Source: a virus
Virus record (IMG/VR): IMGVR_UViG_3300049491_000214
Span: 1 to 38,746 of that record
Direction: 5' to 3' (one strand)
Length of the DNA stretch: 38,746 bases
Position 1 is the first letter of the stretch, and each line of letters starts with the position of its first letter. The notes beneath the pieces were generated by a model. The model had not been told where the DNA came from, did no database searches, and saw only the letters and a list, made by a program, of their open reading frames with translations. A program made the position numbers and the translations under genes. Of this stretch, positions 30,032-37,720 are shown in pieces.

Positions 30032-30223
30032 ATGATCTGTCCGCGATGCGAAGCCCGTGCCGTTTACCCAGAGCACGGCGCGCTGTGCCTGAGCTGTCTT
30101 CAGCGTGAGCTGAAGAGTTTTGGTGAACGGAACGACGACAACCCCGGCGCGCAGTCGAGCGAGTTGAAGCGCGGCGGATGGCGCACGCATCCGCACGGCA
30201 ACTCGGACGGAGATAAGTCTTGA
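30032..30223 (+). CDS. Small zinc-ribbon protein
   Basis: A 63-residue protein with CPRCEARAVYPEHGALCLSC (3-22), a classic four-cysteine zinc ribbon (Cys3, 6, 19, 22). The tail is polar. It follows the previous gene by three bases. Such ribbons often bind nucleic acid or proteins. The role here is unknown. Confidence 0.65.
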   Translation: MICPRCEARAVYPEHGALCLSCLQRELKSFGERNDDNPGAQSSELKRGGWRTHPHGNSDGDKS

Positions 30224-30311
30224 CAGATTCAAAATTGCATGGGAGTCTGGAGGCAGGAAGAACCTAAATAACTTTCGCCTCGTGAGACCGGCCTTCGAGC
30301 CGACAGTCGTT

Positions 30312-30330
30312 CCGCGGAGAGACACCGCGG
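30312..30330 (+). other. Stem-loop in the leader of the decoration-type gene
   Basis: CCGCGG (30312-30317) and CCGCGG (30325-30330) pair around AGAGACA in the 132-base gap after the zinc-ribbon gene. There is no T-run. It may be a weak terminator or an mRNA-stabilising hairpin. The rest of the gap shows nothing convincing. Confidence 0.35.
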
Positions 30331-30355
30331 CGGGGCGTCCAACTGAAGGACCGGC

Positions 30356-30679
30356 ATGTCACCAGATCGCGACTTGAAGTTCGTAGCGAACGGCGGGCGG
30401 TTGATTGCCGTTGCAGCGGCAGCGGCAGCCGATACCGGCTTTCGCACCGGCCGGTTATACCTCATCTCGTTGATGGGCGCCGCAGGCGTTGGCGCGATGG
30501 CAGCTTGCCGCTGGGGCGCGAATGACCCGACTGTCGCCGACGCCGGCTTCGATTTCACTGTTTCGATCGGCGAGCCAATTTTAATTCGCGTACCGGCAGG
30601 CGTCACAGAGCTGCGTGCAATTCGCGTCGTTGCGGTTGATGCAACGCTTATGGCCTCGCTGGTTGACGAAGGCGCCTGA
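30356..30679 (+). CDS. Small virion (decoration-type) protein, hypothetical
   Basis: A 107-residue Ala/Val/Gly-rich, mainly beta protein (LISLMGAAGVGAMAACRWGA; FDFTVSIGEPILIRVPAGVT). AAGGA precedes ATG at 30356. It resembles, with its neighbour at 30741, small outer-capsid or tail-decoration proteins rather than enzymes. The operon context (upstream of terminase) supports a structural role. No specific family recognised. Confidence 0.55.
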   Translation: MSPDRDLKFVANGGRLIAVAAAAAADTGFRTGRLYLISLMGAAGVGAMAACRWGANDPTVADAGFDFTVSIGEPILIRVPAGVTELRAIRVVAVDATLMASLVDEGA

Positions 30680-30744
30680 TGATTGTCGCGCTGTTCGTCT
30701 TAGGCTTGATGATATGGCTATTCGCCGATGAACTGCGAGCATGA
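30679..30744 (+). CDS. 21-residue membrane microprotein
   Basis: ATG at 30679 overlaps the preceding stop (TGATG) and its TGA overlaps the next ATG (ATGA). It encodes MIVALFVLGLMIWLFADELR plus A, one transmembrane helix. Double coupling makes translation plausible. It exactly bridges two genes and may serve only for coupling. Confidence 0.5.
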   Translation: MIVALFVLGLMIWLFADELRA

Positions 30745-31079
30745 CAACGGAACTCGCCGGCAAGGATACGCAACTTCCGCGTGATCGCAGCAATCAGTCA
30801 ATGCAAGTGCTGGGGCAAAGCAGCACGGAAGTAGTTGCGATGACGCTGGCCGGAACAACGGCCCAGGTTACGATCCCGGCAGGCTCGGAGATTGTTGAAG
30901 TGGCAGCGCTTGCAGACTGCCACATATCGTTCGGAGCGAATCCGACCGCGACGACGAACAGCCCCGCTTTCCCGAAAGGTTGTGTAGTGTACAAACTGCT
31001 ACCAGACCAAACGAAGCTGGCCGCCATCTTGGCGTCTGGCGCATCTGCCGCACAACTGACCGTGACCAGGCTCAAATAA
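30741..31079 (+). CDS. Small virion-type protein, hypothetical
   Basis: A 112-residue beta-rich protein (VVAMTLAGTTAQVTIPAGSE; DCHISFGANPTATTNSPAFP). It is similar in character to the 107-residue protein upstream: a short jelly-roll-like sequence with VTIPAG...V near the centre. I infer a decoration or minor virion role. The stop overlaps the next start in TAATG. Confidence 0.55.
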   Translation: MTTELAGKDTQLPRDRSNQSMQVLGQSSTEVVAMTLAGTTAQVTIPAGSEIVEVAALADCHISFGANPTATTNSPAFPKGCVVYKLLPDQTKLAAILASGASAAQLTVTRLK

Positions 31080-31462
31080 TGGGATTTTTCAGCAAGTCGA
31101 AAGAGCCGGCCCGGTCACACACGGTGATCGTAGCAGGCGGCGTGCGCATCCCGGCGCACATCGCGGCGGTATCTCCGCTGCATCGTCGTCCGACAACGAC
31201 GGCCGCGATCTACCAGCCGCCTAAGCGTGGTATGTGGGTCTTCCATCCCGACCACGGTGTTGGTGTGCTGCTGAACATGCACGACGGGAACTCCGCTCTT
31301 GTCATGTTCACGGACGCGACGGAAGGGTTGAACAGAATCGAGGCGACGGTGCCGGCGACGAGTTTGCGGCAAGCGTGGTACGAAGAGATACCCGCAGGGC
31401 GACGACCGACGATCGAGCGCGCTGAGAGCATGGGCTATCACAACCGACCGGCGTGGACCTGA
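31079..31462 (+). CDS. Phage protein with SH3/KOW-like segment
   Basis: A 127-residue protein starting MGFFSKSKEPARS at 31079; the longer frame from 30980 overlaps the previous gene without support. RGMWVFHPDHGVGVLLNMHD (about 50-69), SALVMFTD and later LRQAWYEEIPAGRRP match a small phage family of unknown function. The G(M)WV..DHGVGVL pattern resembles SH3/KOW or CarD-type barrels. It could bind nucleic acid or be a virion part. Confidence 0.6.
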   Translation: MGFFSKSKEPARSHTVIVAGGVRIPAHIAAVSPLHRRPTTTAAIYQPPKRGMWVFHPDHGVGVLLNMHDGNSALVMFTDATEGLNRIEATVPATSLRQAWYEEIPAGRRPTIERAESMGYHNRPAWT

Positions 31463-31463
31463 G

Positions 31464-31868
31464 ATGACAATACTCGTTCCTAACGTCGGCGAGAATATCG
31501 CGTTGTCCTACCTGATCGGGAAGACGACGACAGTGCGCGATCTTGTGTACCGGCTCTTTGCGACGAACGTCACGCCTGCCGAGACCGATGTAGCGGGCAG
31601 CTACACGGAAGCGGCAGGTGGCGGATATGCTTCGAAGACGCTGACCGGCGCGAGCTGGACAGTGACGAACGGCGCGCCGACTGATGCCGCGTACGCGCAG
31701 CAGACGTGGACCTTTACAGGCGCGCTTAGCACGAACCCGACCGTTTACGGGTATTACGTTACGCGCGTGACCGATGCCGACCTCGTGTTGGCTGAGACCT
31801 TTTCGAGCTTCACGCCGGCCAACAACGGCGATCAGATTCTACTAACTCCGCACATTACCTGCGACTGA
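31464..31868 (+). CDS. Hypothetical virion protein
   Basis: A 134-residue Thr/Ala-rich beta protein (VGENIALSYLIGKTTTVRDL; EAAGGGYASKTLTGASWTVT; GYYVTRVTDADLVLAETFSS). The pattern (short N-terminal strand, YxEA..GGY..K.L, W.V) is familiar from phage structural proteins. No exact role. The stop overlaps the next ATG (TGATG). Confidence 0.58.
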   Translation: MTILVPNVGENIALSYLIGKTTTVRDLVYRLFATNVTPAETDVAGSYTEAAGGGYASKTLTGASWTVTNGAPTDAAYAQQTWTFTGALSTNPTVYGYYVTRVTDADLVLAETFSSFTPANNGDQILLTPHITCD

Positions 31869-32131
31869 TGGCCGAAGCATTCGTCCGACTTGCAGATGAT
31901 AGCGCCGTCACAGGCAAGCGGATGGCGACTGAGCAGGTGCTCAGCTCCATCGGTGACTTGCAGCATATCCAGAAGGCGACGCTCGTTGACAACTCAGGCG
32001 AGGCACTAGCTCAGCTCGTCGCGCTAAATTTTGCTCAACTGCGCGTGCTACGCGCGATTCTTGCTATTACGCAAGCTAATAGTTCGTCTCGGATAACCGA
32101 AGACGATTTCAACAACGCTTTGGAGATTTAG
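31868..32131 (+). CDS. Small helical protein, hypothetical
   Basis: An 87-residue protein with a helical second half (ALAQLVALNFAQLRVLRAIL). No domain recognised. It overlaps its upstream neighbour by one base and is followed after three bases by the next gene, so it belongs to the virion-type block. Confidence 0.55.
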   Translation: MAEAFVRLADDSAVTGKRMATEQVLSSIGDLQHIQKATLVDNSGEALAQLVALNFAQLRVLRAILAITQANSSSRITEDDFNNALEI

Positions 32132-32134
32132 TTT

Positions 32135-32824
32135 ATGCCGATGGTGCAGTCCTTGAAGAACCGCTTCGGCGGCTACATCGACCAACTTGCAGGCTCGTTG
32201 GGTGATTCAACAGTCTCCGAGCTGCACGGCCGGTACTTCGAGGCAGTGGCTCGCGGCAACGTGTACACAGGCGGTATGACGGCGATTACGTCGATCAGCA
32301 ATGCCACCTTCACGACGGCAACTACGGGCGCGACGGCGACGCCGATTGTTGGCGTATACAACCCGGTTGGCAACTCCAAGAGCGCAGCCGTGCTCGTCGC
32401 GACGATGAATGCAATCCTGACCGCACTACAGAATACTGGTCCTGGCGGCTTCGTGTGGATGGCATCGGCTGCGGCAGGTCCAATTTCCACGGGCAACAAC
32501 CCGATCAACGCAGCTACACTGGTCTCCGGCGGCTCGTCCATGAAAGCTCTGGCCGGTGCAGCGCTTACTGGCATGACTGGCACGCTCGCGGCTGTTCGCG
32601 CTTCGATGATGGGAGGCGGCAACGCTTACAACATCGCGTCGCTGAGTACCGCGGCCGGATTCACGACGCTGAATGCGGCAGGCTTTGAACTCGTGGATGG
32701 TGCGCTTATCGTGCCGCCGAACGCGGTGCTCGGCCTGTTTGCAACTACGACGCCTGTCGCCCATAGCGCAGTGTCGGGAATTTTCTGGGAAGAAGTGCCG
32801 AATAGCTTCGTCGCTGCGGCGTAA
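32135..32824 (+). CDS. Virion structural protein, Ala/Thr/Gly-rich
   Basis: A 229-residue protein rich in Ala, Thr, Gly and Ser. ELHGRYFEAVARGNVYTGGM (about 30-49) is followed by a beta-rich body (TFTTATTGATATPIVGVYNP) and an end with GIFWEEVPNSFVAAA. Low complexity and lack of Cys or charged active sites fit a capsid-surface or tail protein. I cannot name a family. Confidence 0.6.
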   Translation: MPMVQSLKNRFGGYIDQLAGSLGDSTVSELHGRYFEAVARGNVYTGGMTAITSISNATFTTATTGATATPIVGVYNPVGNSKSAAVLVATMNAILTALQNTGPGGFVWMASAAAGPISTGNNPINAATLVSGGSSMKALAGAALTGMTGTLAAVRASMMGGGNAYNIASLSTAAGFTTLNAAGFELVDGALIVPPNAVLGLFATTTPVAHSAVSGIFWEEVPNSFVAAA

Positions 32825-32827
32825 GCC

Positions 32828-33301
32828 GTGTGGCTAGACCTTCAGTCCCTTTGGCAAACGGTCACAGGCAGTAGTGCAAGTTACACTGCATCTGGTGGCT
32901 TGCAACTTGGAGGCGCGAGTTCATTCGCCAAGGGTGAGACGGTCGTAGCCTCGGGCGGCATTACGCTCAGCGGCACGAGTAGTGAGTTAAGGGTGCGGAA
33001 TGTGATCCCGGCAGGTGGATTGCAGCTTGGCGGGGCCGGACTTTACGCCAAGGGTGTAGCATTCGTGGCGGCGGGTGGACTGCAACTTGGCGGCGTCGCG
33101 GTAGAAGCGCGCGTCGCGAGTCGCACACCGGCAGGCGGGCTGCAACTTGGCGGGAGCGGCGCAACAGTCCGGGTACGAAGCCCGGCACCTTCGGGCGGTT
33201 TGATTCTTGGAGGACAGGGCGGTGTGGGCTTCTTTACCTTCGGTACTGAAACAACCCGCGCCCGTCTCAATCGCTTCTTGACCTACATCCGACGCCGATA
33301 A
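32828..33301 (+). CDS. Protein with six 20-residue GGLQLGG repeats
   Basis: A 157-residue protein with GG at 23, 43, 63, 83, 103 and 123. Six units have a perfect 20-residue period (GGLQLGG, GGITLSG, GGLQLGG three more times, GGLILGG). Each unit probably gives two short beta strands, so a beta-solenoid or beta-roll is likely. A C-terminal basic tail (TRARLNRFLTYIRRR) follows. GTG start at 32828. A virion surface role is inferred from its place among structural-type genes. Confidence 0.68.
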   Translation: MWLDLQSLWQTVTGSSASYTASGGLQLGGASSFAKGETVVASGGITLSGTSSELRVRNVIPAGGLQLGGAGLYAKGVAFVAAGGLQLGGVAVEARVASRTPAGGLQLGGSGATVRVRSPAPSGGLILGGQGGVGFFTFGTETTRARLNRFLTYIRRR

Positions 33302-33310
33302 AAGGACCAT

Positions 33311-33553
33311 ATGGTACGAACTAAGTTTCAAGCCGCACTCCTTCTGCGTGAATCGCCAGTTGATGCACTCGAAGTCTTGACGGAAATCAGCAACCGACTT
33401 CAGACCTACCAGACTTTCCCGCCCGGCCTGATTATTGCGATCGGCGAGTGTATTCGTGACGTGCTGCTCGAAGTTAACGACGTGAAGGCGCAGAAGGTTG
33501 CCGACGCCAAGCGCGCGGCTGACTTGCGAACGCTAACAGGTGAGTCGAAGTGA
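33311..33553 (+). CDS. Small helical protein, hypothetical
   Basis: An 80-residue helical protein (SPVDALEVLTEISNRLQTYQ; GECIRDVLLEVNDVKAQKVA). AAGGA precedes ATG at 33311. The end overlaps the next start in GTGA. No function recognised. Confidence 0.58.
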   Translation: MVRTKFQAALLLRESPVDALEVLTEISNRLQTYQTFPPGLIIAIGECIRDVLLEVNDVKAQKVADAKRAADLRTLTGESK

Positions 33554-33810
33554 CGGACTTCGTGCTCTCGCCTGCAAACGCCAGGCACCGCGCACTCGGT
33601 CTGATCTGCGCGGCGAAGCTCGGCATGAAGCAGCCGTGGTTCGTGTCGAAGCTGCTGGCTCGCGCCAAAGACTCGCAAGGGGCGATGAGTGTTGTAGTCG
33701 CGAAGGATCGCGGACGTTCGTTCAGATACTTCCGCAAGGCTGATAGACCTGATCGCGCTGGCCGTGAGGCACACAAGGACTTCGTTCGCCTGAACATGAG
33801 CGCCGCGTGA
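33550..33810 (+). CDS. Small basic protein, hypothetical
   Basis: An 86-residue basic protein (RHRALGLICAAKLGMKQPWF; AKDRGRSFRYFRKADRPDRA). GTG at 33550 overlaps the previous stop. The charge suggests nucleic-acid contact. No family recognised. Confidence 0.55.
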   Translation: MTDFVLSPANARHRALGLICAAKLGMKQPWFVSKLLARAKDSQGAMSVVVAKDRGRSFRYFRKADRPDRAGREAHKDFVRLNMSAA

Positions 33811-34148
33811 CGCTGTTCCTCAGCCTTGAGAGCGCTCTCGCCGATGCGCGAGCAGACGTTGAGAAGGCCGGCGAGTCACTGCACGACGCGGCGATCAAGG
33901 CCGCGCAGTTGAAGGCCGACTACGACATGAAGGCCGAACAAGTTCGCCGGCTCGAAGGTGCACTCAACGCTTTGCACGGCGCCACGACTGCGCCAGTTGT
34001 ACCAGCTGCCGTCCCGGTGCAGCGACCGCCGAAGGTCGCTGAACTAACCGGCCCGACGTGCATAGGCTGCGGAGAAGTTGGTAAGATCGTGCGCATCAAC
34101 AGCGCCATTTCAACCTGCTCGGCGTGCAATGCCCAATACGTCGGTTGA
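33807..34148 (+). CDS. Coiled-coil protein with C-terminal zinc ribbon
   Basis: A 113-residue protein. Residues about 5-58 predict a coiled coil (SALADARADVEKAGESLHDA; KAEQVRRLEGAL). A Pro/Val/Ala linker follows, then CIGCGEV..CSACNAQY with Cys85, 88, 104 and 107 as a zinc ribbon. GTG start overlaps the previous stop. It could be a DNA-binding accessory to packaging, given the terminase genes close by; that is inference. Confidence 0.62.
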   Translation: MTLFLSLESALADARADVEKAGESLHDAAIKAAQLKADYDMKAEQVRRLEGALNALHGATTAPVVPAAVPVQRPPKVAELTGPTCIGCGEVGKIVRINSAISTCSACNAQYVG

Positions 34149-34326
34149 TCTTCTTGCCCTACTCCTCGGTATGGTGCAAGACCTAGAACAGCTTCGCTCG
34201 ACGGCCGCGTACTATCAGCTTGACGCTATCCGCAGCCTCGAACACCGAATCAACGAAGGACTGCGTGCAATCCGTGACGAAGCCCGTAATGCAGAGCGAG
34301 CTGGACTCGATCCTCGGAACGACTGA
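34129..34326 (+). CDS. Small helical protein before terminase small subunit
   Basis: A 65-residue protein from ATG at 34129 (MPNTSVDLLALLLGMVQDLE then QLRSTAAYYQLDAIRSLEHR). It overlaps the zinc-ribbon gene by 20 bases and the terminase small-subunit gene by several tens of bases. It is helical with no known domain. Confidence 0.5.
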   Translation: MPNTSVDLLALLLGMVQDLEQLRSTAAYYQLDAIRSLEHRINEGLRAIRDEARNAERAGLDPRND

Positions 34327-34756
34327 TGAGTTCAGCGCCGGCAAGTCGCTCGTCGCTGTAGAGCCTCCGCACGACCACCTTGAGGCTCAGGCCAAAGGCC
34401 GTGGCGGACGCCCACGCGGGCGCGTTGACAATCGCGTAGAGTCAACGAAAAGCTCGGTTATGAAGCAGCGCCTCGCCCTTGAGGCCGGGCTGCGCGAGTA
34501 CATCGCCCATCCTAACCGCCGCAAGATGCTGCGCGATGCGCTCGATCGCATTATGCGCATCGCTGCGTACGGCATCGAAGACAAAGACGCCGTGCGCGCA
34601 TGGGCTGTGCTCAGCGATAAGCTGATGTCCACGGCGAAGCAAGAGGAAGAGGCGGGCTCGCAGAAGAATCAGGAAATCACGATCGTCATCGAGAACGCGA
34701 CGGTCAAGAAGTTACCCGTCATCGACGGGATATACACCGAAGTGAAGGAAGCATAA
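34265..34756 (+). CDS. Terminase small subunit (probable)
   Basis: About 163 residues. Start is uncertain: GTG at 34265 has AAGGA four bases upstream, while ATG at 34289 is the first ATG that fits. AKGRGGRPRGRVDN (AT-hook-like) precedes a helical core (MKQRLALEAGLREYIAHPNR; LRDALDRIMRIAAYGIEDKD) and a C-terminal strand region (ITIVIENATVKKLPVIDGIY). Small DNA-binding proteins of this size, with basic N-terminal and oligomerising helical parts, recognise the packaging site. TerL lies about 1.6 kb downstream. The call rests on position and build. Confidence 0.62.
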   Translation: MQSVTKPVMQSELDSILGTTDEFSAGKSLVAVEPPHDHLEAQAKGRGGRPRGRVDNRVESTKSSVMKQRLALEAGLREYIAHPNRRKMLRDALDRIMRIAAYGIEDKDAVRAWAVLSDKLMSTAKQEEEAGSQKNQEITIVIENATVKKLPVIDGIYTEVKEA

Positions 34757-34926
34757 TGGCAAACGAACTGAAGAACCAATCGACCGACGCTACGAATAGC
34801 GGGTTCGGTCTTGAAGGCTTGAGCGAGAACCAGGGCGAGCCGTTTGTCGCGGCGACGCTCGTGGACGGCGGCGACAGCCAGAAGGGCGCGAAGCAGCCGA
34901 ACAGCCCGCAGCATCAGGACGTGTAA
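34756..34926 (+). CDS. 56-residue polar protein
   Basis: ATG at 34756 overlaps the terminase stop in TAATG. It encodes 56 residues rich in Asn, Gln, Gly and Asp (MANELKNQSTDATNSGFGLE; GGDSQKGAKQPNSPQHQDV), probably disordered. It is the first of four similar small polar proteins in a row. Function unknown. Confidence 0.58.
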   Translation: MANELKNQSTDATNSGFGLEGLSENQGEPFVAATLVDGGDSQKGAKQPNSPQHQDV

Positions 34927-34928
34927 TC

Positions 34929-35180
34929 GTGGCGAAACTAGGCTACGAATCCGCGGCTGATGAGTCGAAAGGCCAGAGCAATCCCGGCGACGGGCTCTTT
35001 GGCATAGGCGACGAGTCAAACGCCGGCGTCGCTCCAGTTGGCAAGCAGACGAGCGTCCTTGACCTCTCTGCCGGCGCTAAGAATGGTGCTGGCCTCTGCA
35101 CGGCCGAAGGCCCGGAAGGCGGCGACTTGACGCTCGGCACTGAGCACGACGTTGACCCGTTCGCGCGGAACTTCTCGTAA
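34929..35180 (+). CDS. Small polar protein with GQSNPG motif
   Basis: An 83-residue acidic protein from GTG at 34929, probably disordered, with KGQSNPGDGLFG near residue 14. A related GQTNPG occurs at the ends of the next two proteins. The stop overlaps the following ATG (TAATG). No family recognised. Confidence 0.55.
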   Translation: MAKLGYESAADESKGQSNPGDGLFGIGDESNAGVAPVGKQTSVLDLSAGAKNGAGLCTAEGPEGGDLTLGTEHDVDPFARNFS

Positions 35181-35383
35181 TGGGCAACAAACGCTCGGAT
35201 GCAATCGACGCCGCGGTTGAGAACGCCGTTCGCGGCAAGCCGGCCCCTGTTGCGCCGCCCGCTGGCGTGAAGAAGCCGATCTGGGAGCGGATGGGCATGA
35301 CACTGGAAGAGTACCAACGCGCCCAAGCGCAGCGTGCGCAGGCTGACCGTGCCCGTGCTGGACAGACAAACCCCGGCAACTGA
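35180..35383 (+). CDS. Small protein ending GQTNPGN
   Basis: A 67-residue protein: MGNKRSDAIDAAVENAVRGK, Pro/Ala linker, IWERMGMTLEEYQRAQAQRA helix and terminal AGQTNPGN. The C-terminal motif is shared with the next protein. It is coupled to its neighbours by TAATG and TGATG overlaps. Role unknown. Confidence 0.55.
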   Translation: MGNKRSDAIDAAVENAVRGKPAPVAPPAGVKKPIWERMGMTLEEYQRAQAQRAQADRARAGQTNPGN

Positions 35384-35655
35384 TGGCTAATAACCCGTTC
35401 AGCGTCCTCGGCGCGGCTGAGAAGCTGCAAAATCGCGGCCGGCAGGTCGATTCCGCGGTCGAAAAGGCTGCGCCTGCCGCCAAGCCTGACTCAACTGTGC
35501 GCGATAACAAGGTTCGGCGGGTATACCCGTCGTCCTACGCGCCGCGCGCCGGCCAGAAGGCTGCCGAGTACGGCACGCCGATGGGCGTTGAGGCGCCGCA
35601 ACCCGAATCTGCCGCCGAGCGCGCTGCTCGCGGCCAGACAAACCCCGGCCAATAG
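35383..35655 (+). CDS. Small protein ending GQTNPGQ
   Basis: A 90-residue basic protein (MANNPFSVLGAAEKLQNRGR; KVRRVYPSSYAPRAGQKAAE) with terminal AAERAARGQTNPGQ. It shares the end motif with the previous protein. It is likely partly disordered. A minor virion or packaging accessory role is inferred only from its place between the terminase genes. Confidence 0.55.
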   Translation: MANNPFSVLGAAEKLQNRGRQVDSAVEKAAPAAKPDSTVRDNKVRRVYPSSYAPRAGQKAAEYGTPMGVEAPQPESAAERAARGQTNPGQ

Positions 35656-35693
35656 GCTGGTTAAACTAAAACTATACAAGGTAGGTTACTCTC

Positions 35694-36026
35694 ATGGCAT
35701 TTAACGCGAAGAAAGCGTCTCCTCGGATGTTTCACGGCATTTATGACGTGATTTTTGGCTCAGCGGTCGTTGATCCGGCCTCGGTTGCGACTGGCGCTGC
35801 CGGCCAAGGCTCCACTACTGTTACTGTGACGGGCGCAGTGCTCGGAGACTTCGTAATTTTCCATCCGGGCGTTGATACGACCTCGGTTCAGATTACGTGC
35901 TCGGTCACGGCGGCTGATACGCTGAAGATTATGATCCAGAACTTGAGCGGAGGCGCGATCGACTTGGCGTCAAGCACTTGGCGCTTCACGTTGCTCCGTC
36001 CGAAGAGCTTGCTCGCTGCGATCTAG
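35694..36026 (+). CDS. Decoration-type virion protein, hypothetical
   Basis: A 110-residue beta-rich protein. GSAVVDPASVATGAAGQGST then TVTVTGAVLGDFVIFHPGVD, and LASSTWRFTLLRPKSL at the end, resemble small trimeric capsid-surface or stabiliser proteins. AAGG lies upstream of ATG at 35694. It is preceded and followed by untranslated gaps, the second with a strong hairpin, so it may have its own transcript level. Confidence 0.58.
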   Translation: MAFNAKKASPRMFHGIYDVIFGSAVVDPASVATGAAGQGSTTVTVTGAVLGDFVIFHPGVDTTSVQITCSVTAADTLKIMIQNLSGGAIDLASSTWRFTLLRPKSLLAAI

Positions 36027-36033
36027 GTTATTT

Positions 36034-36088
36034 TCGATCGGCGAGCGCCAACGAGTCGCATAGCGCCTCCGCGGTCCTCGCCGATCGA
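36034..36088 (+). other. Long stem-loop between decoration-type and HExxH genes
   Basis: TCGATCGGCGAG (36034-36045) and CTCGCCGATCGA (36077-36088) are perfect 12-bp arms around 31 bases that can fold further. It lies 8 bases after one gene and 17 before the next ATG. There is no T-run, so it is more likely an RNA-processing or stabilising element, or a weak terminator. Confidence 0.55.
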
Positions 36089-36104
36089 CACTTAAGGGGT
36101 CAGA

Positions 36105-36380
36105 ATGAACTTCCGCATCCCTGACCGCTTCCAGATGGCGAACCGTAACTGGGTAGTTAAGTGGAAGGAATCGAAGAATTACTATGGCAAGACCGAAGGC
36201 GACAAAGCCCGCATCACGCTGGCTCATAAGATGTCTTCTGAGCTGGTACTTCAGACTTTCTTGCACGAGCTGCTGCACGCAGCGGCCGGCACAATGGGAT
36301 GGGATAAGGTCAACTCCGATGAGCATCGAATCGACGCTCTCGCCGCGCTGCTAGCGCAAGCTATCCAGACGGCTGAGTGA
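36105..36380 (+). CDS. Small HExxH putative metalloprotease-like protein
   Basis: A 91-residue protein. FLHELLHAAAG contains HExxH (His54, Glu55, His58), the zinc-binding core of gluzincin-type peptidases. DEHRIDALAALLA 13 residues on could supply the third ligand (Glu73 or Asp77). It is much shorter than SprT-type proteases. It may be a minimal protease acting in capsid maturation, or a zinc-binding remnant. Its end overlaps the TerL start (GTGA). Confidence 0.62.
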   Translation: MNFRIPDRFQMANRNWVVKWKESKNYYGKTEGDKARITLAHKMSSELVLQTFLHELLHAAAGTMGWDKVNSDEHRIDALAALLAQAIQTAE

Positions 36381-37720
36381 CAACGCTCAAGTTCTCTCTG
36401 CATCCTGCGCAGCAAGCAATCTACAACTCGCCTGCACGATTCAAGGTATGCGCCTGCGGCCGACAGTTCGGCAAGACGTATCTTGCCGTCGTTATGTGTA
36501 TCGTGAACGGGCTTGCGACGCACAACACGTACGGCGACGAGCTTTCGACTGACGCCGAAGTCGTGTACATCGGCACGACGCTGGAGCAAGCCCGACGAAA
36601 CGTCTGGAACTTGCTGAAGTCACTCGCCATGCCTGCCGTGATGATTGACGCGGCTGGCCGAGCGATGGTTCACGAGAACACGAGTGTTGTCACGCTCGCG
36701 AACGGCGTTCGTATCCGGCTTCTCGGCATGGACAATCCTGATGCAGGCCGCGGTATGCGTATTCGCTTCGCGGTGTTCGACGAGTACGCGCAGATGCCCG
36801 AGAACGCATTTCCGGAAATCATCCGGCCTGCGCTTCTCTCGACTCGCGGCGGCACGCTGTTCATCGGCACGCCGAAAGGGCGTAACCACTTCTACCGTCT
36901 CTTCCAGGCGGCAAAGCAAGGTGAGTTGAATGCCGACTGGGCGGCGTTTAACTACTCATCGTTTGAGAACTCGTTCTTGTCAAAGGACGAGCTTGTGCAG
37001 ACGGCTCAGGACTTGACTCGCGGCAGCGAGCACCTGAAGCAGCAAGAAATCAACGCGAGTTTCGTAGAGCCGGGCGGCGACATCTTCTCGCGTACAATGT
37101 TTCCGATCGTCGAGAAAGAGCCTCAGGATGGAGAATACTTCATCGCCGTTGACTTGGCCGGATTCTCGACAGAGGCTATGGACAAGACGCCGAAGCGGCG
37201 CGATAACACAGCCATTTCAGTCGTGAAGGTCCACCCTGTCTATGGCGGGAAAGGCAACGACGCGACCGGCTGGTGGGTCCGCAAAATAATTTACGGTCGG
37301 TGGGATGTGCGTACGACGGCGTACAACATCTTGAAGGCCGCGCAGGATGTCCGCTGCACGGAGGTCGGCATCGAGAAAGGCGCGCTGAAGAACGCGGTCG
37401 AAGGGTACCTCGAAGAGTACAAGACCGAGTACGGCGCCTCTTTCCGAATTGTCGAGCTGAGCCACAACAACCGCGCGAAGCAGCAGCGCATAGCCTGGGC
37501 GCTCGAAGGGCGTGCATCGAAAGGTCGCATCGCCCTTGCGCCCGGTGCGTGGAATGAAGCGTTTCTCGATGAGGCTTGCGGGTTCCCGTCACCGCTCGTA
37601 CACGACGACATGATCGATTCGCTGGCCTACATAGATCAGATGACCGAGCTGTCAGCTTATTCACTTGACGACTTTTCCGACATCCGTGCTGAGTTCACGG
37701 ATGATATAGCAGGTTATTGA
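36377..37720 (+). CDS. Terminase large subunit (packaging ATPase-nuclease)
   Basis: A 447-residue two-domain terminase. The ATPase has Walker A CGRQFGKT (27-34), Walker B AVFDEYA (132-138) and coupling motif GTPKG (164-168). The RNase H-like nuclease has IAVDLAG (Asp259), VGIEKG (Glu333) and HDDMIDSLAY (409-418) as its acidic residues. It translocates DNA through the portal and cuts it. GTG start at 36377 overlaps the previous stop. Its TGA overlaps the portal ATG by one base, so the two are coupled. Confidence 0.96.
   Translation: MTTLKFSLHPAQQAIYNSPARFKVCACGRQFGKTYLAVVMCIVNGLATHNTYGDELSTDAEVVYIGTTLEQARRNVWNLLKSLAMPAVMIDAAGRAMVHENTSVVTLANGVRIRLLGMDNPDAGRGMRIRFAVFDEYAQMPENAFPEIIRPALLSTRGGTLFIGTPKGRNHFYRLFQAAKQGELNADWAAFNYSSFENSFLSKDELVQTAQDLTRGSEHLKQQEINASFVEPGGDIFSRTMFPIVEKEPQDGEYFIAVDLAGFSTEAMDKTPKRRDNTAISVVKVHPVYGGKGNDATGWWVRKIIYGRWDVRTTAYNILKAAQDVRCTEVGIEKGALKNAVEGYLEEYKTEYGASFRIVELSHNNRAKQQRIAWALEGRASKGRIALAPGAWNEAFLDEACGFPSPLVHDDMIDSLAYIDQMTELSAYSLDDFSDIRAEFTDDIAGY

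Noticed and set aside
30220-30248. TTGACA before the decoration-type gene at 30356
   Set aside because: No acceptable -10 box at 16-18 bases; GAGTCT is too far from consensus.
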